In this document: piece by piece, positions 60,101-64,000 of the stretch | Numbering within the stretch: the stretch's first letter is position 1 | Layout: each line of letters opens with the position of its first letter | Assembly (NCBI RefSeq): GCF_037975245.1 | Contig: NC_092569.1 | Span: forward strand, 36,514,168-36,578,167 | Direction of reading: 5' to 3' | DNA from: Apostichopus japonicus | Taxonomy: Eukaryota; Echinodermata; Holothuroidea; Aspidochirotida; Stichopodidae | Length of the DNA stretch: 64,000 nucleotides | Notes under the pieces: generated by a model | Databases searched by the model: none | What the model was told of the DNA's origin: nothing | What the model saw: only the letters and a program-made list of their open reading frames with translations | Program-made: the position numbers and the translations under genes

Positions 60101-63100
60101 CTCTAATTCATTAGGAATACCTATTGCATCCCTCTAATTAATGAGGGATACCCTATATTTTATTGACATGTACCAAAATTACTTTCTTCCCTCACAGTAT
60201 TTATATGAAATGTCTGTGGTTTTGAAGGGTTTATATGCAAAGGAAATGCATTCTTATGTACATGGCAATGCATTTTCTTCCAGATATTCCCTTATGTGTG
60301 TGTGTGCCTGACTGTGATAATGAGGTGTAAAATGTTCCCTTCGGGGAGATTGCAGTGAACTCCAACTAACTCATTCAGATCAGTTTGCTGTACAACACCC
60401 TTGACCATTCATTTTCAGCTGCTCATACAATATGAATCATTCCTTGCACGTACAAGAAGATCAAAAGTATCGCACGAAATGAACTTAATTTATCTCCTAC
60501 TCTCATAAAGTATATTTGATATCTAATCTTAAATAGTTAGCAACATATTTATAGGATCATGCACCCATATTAAAACATTGCTGCCCCTTTGGTCTGTGTA
60601 CAACACTCTTCATTATCATATGACATATTGAGTACTGGAGGTGTAAAGAAGAACTATCCTGAACGTCCACAGGAGGATAGACATGTTTACCTAAGAAATA
60701 GGTTCAAGTAGCCGAACCTTAAATGTTGTGTGAAGGATGGCATAACCAACTCAGGTCAACGTAACTGTGCCTAGCCTAACACACTTTGTTATGAATCAAG
60801 TTGAAAAAGTTTTCTGTTTGATGTATTTTTCTTGTTGGGCTTGCTGGTCAGCTGTCTCATCTTAATTCTGTCTTTAGTTATAGTATTTGTAGTTATAGGG
60901 TTTGTATATATGTATATTTTGGTTTATCATCAATTTACATATTTATTTATACTATTGTTAGCCAATCATGACATCAAACTTTCATACTTTTCACCATTTT
61001 AGACCCAACTCTTTACTCTTGTGTGAGATCATAAGTCATATTATGGAAAAATATTTTCATATATTTTTTATAGAAAAAAATTACATATACTTTAAATGTT
61101 TTTTATCTATACCAATCATAAACTTCCACAGTATTACCATAGACCTTTAAAATTCTCTTCCAAAACCCAAATCGATTGCTTCGCTTGCAACAGTACAGAA
61201 CTAGCGCATACCTTCTATATAACTTTCTGCTGTCTTGAAATGTGCTTACTGGCAGGGCCAGAGGCAGTTACTCAATTTATGCAATTTTCTCAAGGTGAGA
61301 GTTACTGAAATGTACTTGCTTAATTTATATGCATGTAACATAGATATGTTATATGAATCTCACAGGTAAGGTGAAAGCAAGAGAGCTAACTTTAATAGTA
61401 CATCTGTCAGTTTAACACTCTCCCTAATATCAACATAGCAAGTTAGCCTAACTTAGTAAAGCATACTTTCAGTTTCAATGCTATGGTTTGATAAAAACAA
61501 ATGACTTGATGCAAAGATTGACAGGTAAGTGACCAGAACATCCAGATTATTGATGCTGTCACACAAATCTGCCTGTCACACAAATATGTCACAGCACAGT
61601 CCTTTTGACCGGTCACACGGTCTGCCATCTTGTCACACCAATCGGTCAGTCATGCAACCCGACTTATGACACAACTCGTAGAGAGATTGTGCTTTAACGT
61701 GGAGTTAGCAATAAAGTGGCCGATATTTGGCTTTCGTTGTAACTATCGTAGGAGGGAAGTACCGTTAATTGCATGTGGAGTCCTCTTATGTGAGTTCTCT
61801 TATCCTAATAAGGGTTGATGGGTGATCCAGACCAGCTGCATGTACATACACAATGGCCACAAAGACAATGGACTTGGTAATGTATTAGATGGCTTTGGTT
61901 AATTTTGACCGATTTATTGCGGTGGCTCCTTATTTCCTGATTCTTAATAACCAAATATGTTGAACACGTTGACTTGCAAACCTGCATCGAGCCTAGTAAG
62001 ACAAGCAAATTACAGTGCATTAGTTACAGTAGTTTTGCTCCTAATCTCCAAACCTGCATCGAGCCTAGAGACAAGTAAATTACAGTGCATTAGTTACAGT
62101 AGTTTTGCACCTTATCCCCTTTAACTTGTAGAATAAACCTCTTGTTTCAGCATAACAGCCACAGTTCAGTAATCCTACCATGATATCAAACCTTTATATA
62201 CAACAATGATCCAGGGGAGGTTTAGGAGTGACCAGCATTCAATTAATTAATCTGCTATTTTTTGCTTTAGTTGTGCGGTGTCTCTATCTTACGGGCTGGA
62301 GAAGTCATGGAGCCTGCCCTCTGTGAAGTCTGTAAGGATATAAGGCTAGGAAAGATTTTAATACAAACCAACTTGGAGACAGAGGAACCTGAGGTGAGAG
62401 CAAATATTTGTTACAATCTTCCTCTCATGACTTCATCACTGAATTCAAAAAGCATTCTCATCATCTCGTTGATCAGTTTTCGTTGAGAACAAGTTTTCTA
62501 CATTTTGTCCCAGAATCAGGAGTAGGGTAATGAGTGTGGTATTTCTTAAACTTGTGTGGAGGTTGGTAGTTCAACTTGGAGATTTCCAAATAGTGCAACA
62601 ACGACTTTCTTTTGCGAAAAAGGTGGACATAACGGCAAACAATATTTCTGACATAGTTTTAGGGATGCTGTTGTTCCTTGTTGACCAACACTCTCCTTAT
62701 ATAAATTTATATCTGAGTGGCCTTACACTCGATACTAGTGAATATTCATGTTTGGGAACAATTTATCCTTTTCATATAGGATGGAATTCCCTCTTGTCCT
62801 CTTCCCTAAATCCTTTTAGCATAAAATATGAATAGTGGTAAAGTATTACGTACAGTATGACATGGTTGTAAGCATTTCCATTTTGTACAAAACCTGCAGT
62901 TTTGAAGAGCAGTTGACTGCAAAATACCAGAGAATGTTTCCTTATTTCATTATAAAGTTATAGTTTATAAATATTATTGATATTATAGTATATACAGTAT
63001 CATATTCCTTTATGCTGTAAAGTGCGGACAGTATCAACTTTTTATAATTCCTGCAGAGGCAATATCACTCTAGTCAAGATTTAACAGTATAAAACCCATT

Positions 63101-63295
63101 TTCAATGAGAAAAAAAGACAAGAAATAAAGTTTCTTACAATTCATTTATATCTTCTCATGACCTTGAATTGTTTTTGTTTCTTCTAGCTTCATTATTTAA
63201 GATTACCAAAGGATATTCATAAGGATTTTGTTATACTCATGGATGCCACCGTTGCCACTGGAGCTGCTGCCATGATGGCAATTAGAGTCTTACTG
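42128..63295 (+). CDS. UCKL1: uridine-cytidine kinase-like 1, 13 coding exons, 3' end outside the window
   Basis: Exons: 42128-42174, 43989-44185, 44665-44771, 45288-45413, 49283-49327, 49589-49660, 50224-50413, 51100-51178, 51976-52074, 54121-54214, 54892-54951, 62271-62393, 63188-63295. All are GT-AG and in phase; 449 codons, so about 100 residues of a ~550-residue protein are missing. [11 protein letters not shown] (~60) precedes the P-loop GGSASGKTT (~85), the LLSMDSFYK Asp, the uridine-site-like FDHPDAFD, and [15 protein letters not shown] (lid region). From ~300 on is the UPRTase-like half, with GVSILRAGE and the PRPP-loop-like [15 protein letters not shown]. Family role: pyrimidine salvage, phosphorylating uridine/cytidine; whether the UPRTase half is active is doubtful in animals. 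The start has a strong context (acaaATGG) and an in-frame upstream TGA. Many introns carry tandem arrays or mobile elements. Confidence 0.95.
42762..43404. mobile_element. foldback-type element, copy 1, in UCKL1 intron 1
   Basis: The ends are inverted and built from short tandem units (CATTTCGCCCAACCAGCATGGT and its reverse complement): left arm 42762-42905, right arm 43320-43404. Outer bases are GGAAGCTGGTCACTTCGCCC and, inverted, GCTTTCTGGTCACTTCGCCC. The 9-bp sequence CTACCAGGC at 42753-42761 and 43405-43413 is the target-site duplication. The ~400-bp middle is noncoding and matches copy 2 at 58185-58744 over long stretches (GGAAACGTTCGGGAATTGTT, GACCGATTCCCCTTTGTTTG). Confidence 0.85.
43453..43994 (+). 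repeat. source of an intragenic duplication (UCKL1 intron 1 end plus start of exon 2)
   Basis: This 542-bp stretch ends six bases inside UCKL1 exon 2 and is repeated, with roughly 95% identity by eye, at 53418-53945 in intron 9 of the same gene. It contains the real acceptor of exon 2 (CCATAGTAACTGCAG|TACTGG). Confidence 0.92.
44838..44998 (+). repeat. 17-20 bp tandem repeat in UCKL1 intron 3
   Basis: Eight or so copies of CTATTCTGTAGTAGTCA with small variations, starting about 65 bases after the exon 3 donor. Confidence 0.85.
45549..48480 (-). mobile_element. degenerate L2/Rex1-like LINE (CR1 group), antisense in UCKL1 intron 4
   Basis: On the minus strand an endonuclease region is followed by a reverse transcriptase and a short 3' UTR. 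The 3' UTR ends ...AATAAAGTTATACTTACTTACTTAC, a simple (TTAC)n tail typical of this LINE group. The 5' limit near 48480 is uncertain. It fills most of the 3.9-kb intron between exons 4 and 5. It is different from the LINE in PPIE intron 7 (no ORF1; [13 protein letters not shown] and FADDTA instead of [13 protein letters not shown] and YADDT). Confidence 0.85.
45721..48408 (-). pseudogene. LINE ORF2 remnant: endonuclease and reverse transcriptase, frameshifted
   Basis: Start of the endonuclease at 48408 ([26 protein letters not shown]). A frame change near 48225 leads to the main endonuclease block (48323-47316: [29 protein letters not shown]). Further changes occur at about 47330 and at 47110-46900. 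The reverse transcriptase is 46902-45721 ([36 protein letters not shown], catalytic [20 protein letters not shown]) and ends [17 protein letters not shown]. At least three breaks make it non-functional. Confidence 0.85.
51206..51510 (+). repeat. 52-bp tandem repeat in UCKL1 intron 8
   Basis: Six copies, period exactly 52 (CAACAAATCTTTATATTAGT, then GTACCAACATGTCCACGCTG, then CATAGCACAATG). The last copy is partial. The array begins 27 bases after the exon 8 donor. Confidence 0.92.
52012..53420 (+). repeat. 101-bp minisatellite containing the 3' part of UCKL1 exon 9 and its splice donor
   Basis: Fourteen copies at an exact 101-bp period (unit starts 52012, 52113, 52214 ... 53325). The first is the real exon 9 end. 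Each unit has 63 bp of exon 9 (GCCAGATACCTTGCATGTGG ... CACACATTTATCAG), the donor GTCAGTTG, and ~38 bp of intron (ATACATCACCATAGTAACAA). Copies differ at a few positions only (GTGGTAG/GTGATAG, GCCCATG/GCCTGTG/GTCCATG). The coding frame of the 20-residue segment stays open in the copies I read. Confidence 0.97.
53418..53945 (+). repeat. copy of UCKL1 intron 1/exon 2 boundary inserted in the exon 9 minisatellite
   Basis: Matches 43453-43994 and ends inside the copied exon 2 (CTGCAGTACTGG). Directly afterwards (53945-53982) the 101-bp repeat unit resumes with GTCAGTTGAATGCTCATGAT, so the copy sits inside the array rather than beside it. Confidence 0.92.
54983..55125 (+). repeat. 18-bp C-rich tandem repeat in UCKL1 intron 11
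   Basis: About seven copies of TGTCCCCATTCCTCCCCC with small variants, starting about 30 bases after the exon 11 donor. Strong strand asymmetry (almost no G). Confidence 0.88.
55624..56160 (-). repeat. 17-bp minisatellite in UCKL1 intron 11
   Basis: About 31 units of GTGCTCTGATACAGGGG and the variant GTGCTCTGAGATAGAGG, with a higher-order arrangement of the two. Because three units make 51 bp (17 codons), long frames open on the minus strand; they are artefacts of the period. Confidence 0.92.
56411..56431 (+). CDS. UCKL1: candidate 21-nt alternative microexon of UCKL1
   Basis: A long pyrimidine tract and acceptor (CCTTTTCTTTGTTTAG) precede CAAGCAGACGGCACAGTTAA plus G, then a donor GTAATG. 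It is phase 0 at both ends, as are the flanking exons 11 and 12, and would add QADGTVK between FVGK and LCGVSI at the start of the UPRTase-like fold. The 7.3-kb intron around it has no other good candidate. Not included in the main model because family members I know have no clear insertion there. Confidence 0.35.
56432..58184. other. UCKL1 intron 11, middle part
   Basis: No exon or element recognised. Short C-rich stretch at 57238-57282 (CCCCCACCCCC-type). Confidence 0.4.
58185..58744. mobile_element. foldback-type element, copy 2, in UCKL1 intron 11
   Basis: 560 bp. The left arm (58185-58345) is tandem CATTTCGCCCAACCAGCCTGGT units. The right arm (58518-58744) is the inverted series GGTTGGGCGAAATGACCAGGCT, about nine units. 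The 8-bp ATTCATGT at 58177-58184 and 58745-58752 is the target-site duplication. The middle (~170 bp) matches the middle of copy 1 with deletions. No transposase, so it is non-autonomous. Confidence 0.88.
59035..59745 (+). repeat. nested tandem repeat, ~11-bp basic unit with 114-bp higher-order unit
   Basis: The basic motif is CAGATATAGT/CAAATATAGT. It is organised into a 114-bp unit whose marker GTCTGATGTAG recurs at 59181, 59295 and 59409, then at 59560 (151 bp on) and again near 59680. Variants such as AGATCAGATAAAGTCTATAT define the position within each unit. Confidence 0.88.
59746..62270. other. UCKL1 intron 11, right part
   Basis: No exon or mobile element recognised. It contains a ~44-bp tandem of three diverged copies at 60063-60156 (GCATCCCTCTAATTAATGAG-type) and a ~71-bp direct duplication at 61977-62113 (AAACCTGCATCGAGCCTAG ... 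TTACAGTAGTTTTGC). Confidence 0.45.
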
Positions 63296-63309
63296 GTAAG
63301 ATCAATAAC

Positions 63310-63725
63310 ATCCATCCGGTGTAGAGTAGGTGTCAGGTGGTGTAGTTGAAGTTGCCATTAACAGTGTAGAGTAGGTGTCAGGTGGTGTAGCTGAAGGTGC
63401 CATTAACAATGATTTGTCATCCACCAGGTTCAGGAACGGTGTTACTGCTTTAGTGGATTAATTATCAGCAAGTGTATGGTGTAATCACTCATCAGGTGTA
63501 GGATTGGTGTAGAATGTGATGTAATTTGGTGTGGGCCTGGGTGTATATTGCGGTGGATAAATTCTCCATTCTCACTTACCAATCACCCATCGGGTGTAGG
63601 AATGGTGTAGCATGTGATGTCATTTAGTGTGGGCCTGGATGTATAGTGCAGCGTATAAATTCTCCATTCTCACTTACTAATCAGCCATCAGGTGTAGGAA
63701 TGGTGTAGCAGTGGTCAGTTTGTGT
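63310..63725 (+). repeat. tandem repeats in UCKL1 intron 13
   Basis: Two nested series: GTGTAGAGTAGGTGTCAGGT twice at 63318-63390, then a ~106-120 bp unit (CATCAGGTGTAGGAATGGTG, TGTGGGCCTGG, AAATTCTCCATTCTCACTTA) repeated about three times to 63725. The series starts about 20 bases after the exon 13 donor. Confidence 0.82.
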
Positions 63726-63971
63726 AGATAAGGGGGAGAGTGGATGCAGTAAAAGTGCAAAATACACACACCTTCACTCTTATACAGCCGTACGTTAGTA
63801 ATAAATGTTCGTTTAAGGTCACTCTAATACAGCCGTACTTTCTTCGTACCTGTTATCATCAGATATTTTTATAAAATACTGTAACTGTACATTAACAACT
63901 ATTATCTCTTACTAGGTGTCATATTTTGTCTTTGAGGAATAACTAATTTGTGTGTTAAAATTACTCTAATG

Positions 63972-64000
63972 GTTATCTGTTTATGAATTTTATATTTCAG
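63972..64000 (+). other. splice acceptor at the window edge (UCKL1 intron 13)
   Basis: The window ends ...GAATTTTATATTTCAG, a good acceptor, so UCKL1 exon 14 should start at the first base beyond the window. The phase would be 0. Confidence 0.7.

Overview
This window is eukaryotic nuclear DNA from an animal. It is AT-rich, with spliced genes, GT-AG introns, strong start-codon contexts and dense mobile and tandem-repeat content. The gene set (PPIE, HMBOX1, UCKL1), CR1-group LINEs, Ty3/gypsy elements and a tRNA-derived SINE suggest a marine invertebrate, possibly a deuterostome such as an echinoderm. The species is inference; the gene identities rest on conserved domains and consistent splice phases.

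Layout: 1-1040 is mostly unassigned, with one weak candidate exon on the minus strand. 1041-7072 is a complete Ty3/gypsy LTR retrotransposon on the minus strand with two near-identical LTRs, but gag and pol are broken. 7897-9982 is an older gypsy remnant (3' LTR plus pol fragments) into which a 395-bp MITE inserted. 10-16 kb is repeat-rich: (AT)n, a perfect ~1.33-kb (GATA)n, a LINE 3' end and a ~213-bp tandem repeat.

Three protein genes fill the rest. PPIE (nuclear cyclophilin E; RRM plus PPIase) is on the plus strand, 16506-30115, with ten coding exons and 311 residues. Its intron 7 carries an antisense CR1-type LINE with both ORFs open. HMBOX1 (homeobox telomere-binding/transcription factor) is on the minus strand, 39230-34090, with six coding exons and 474 residues, tail-to-tail with PPIE. 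UCKL1 (uridine-cytidine kinase-like 1) is on the plus strand from 42128 and runs off the right edge; thirteen coding exons (449 codons) are present, and the last base of the window is the last base of intron 13. HMBOX1 and UCKL1 are head-to-head and may share a promoter region.

The most unusual feature is a set of minisatellites whose repeat unit contains the edge of a coding exon. UCKL1 exon 9 (14 copies of 101 bp including the real splice donor), HMBOX1 exon 3 (about 14 alternating ~80-85 bp units, each with a copy of the splice-donor region) and the HMBOX1 stop codon (11 copies of 69 bp) each seed an array. Several other UCKL1 arrays start within tens of bases downstream of a splice donor. 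UCKL1 introns also hold two foldback-type elements with target-site duplications, a degenerate LINE, and a 0.53-kb copy of its own intron 1/exon 2 boundary in intron 9.
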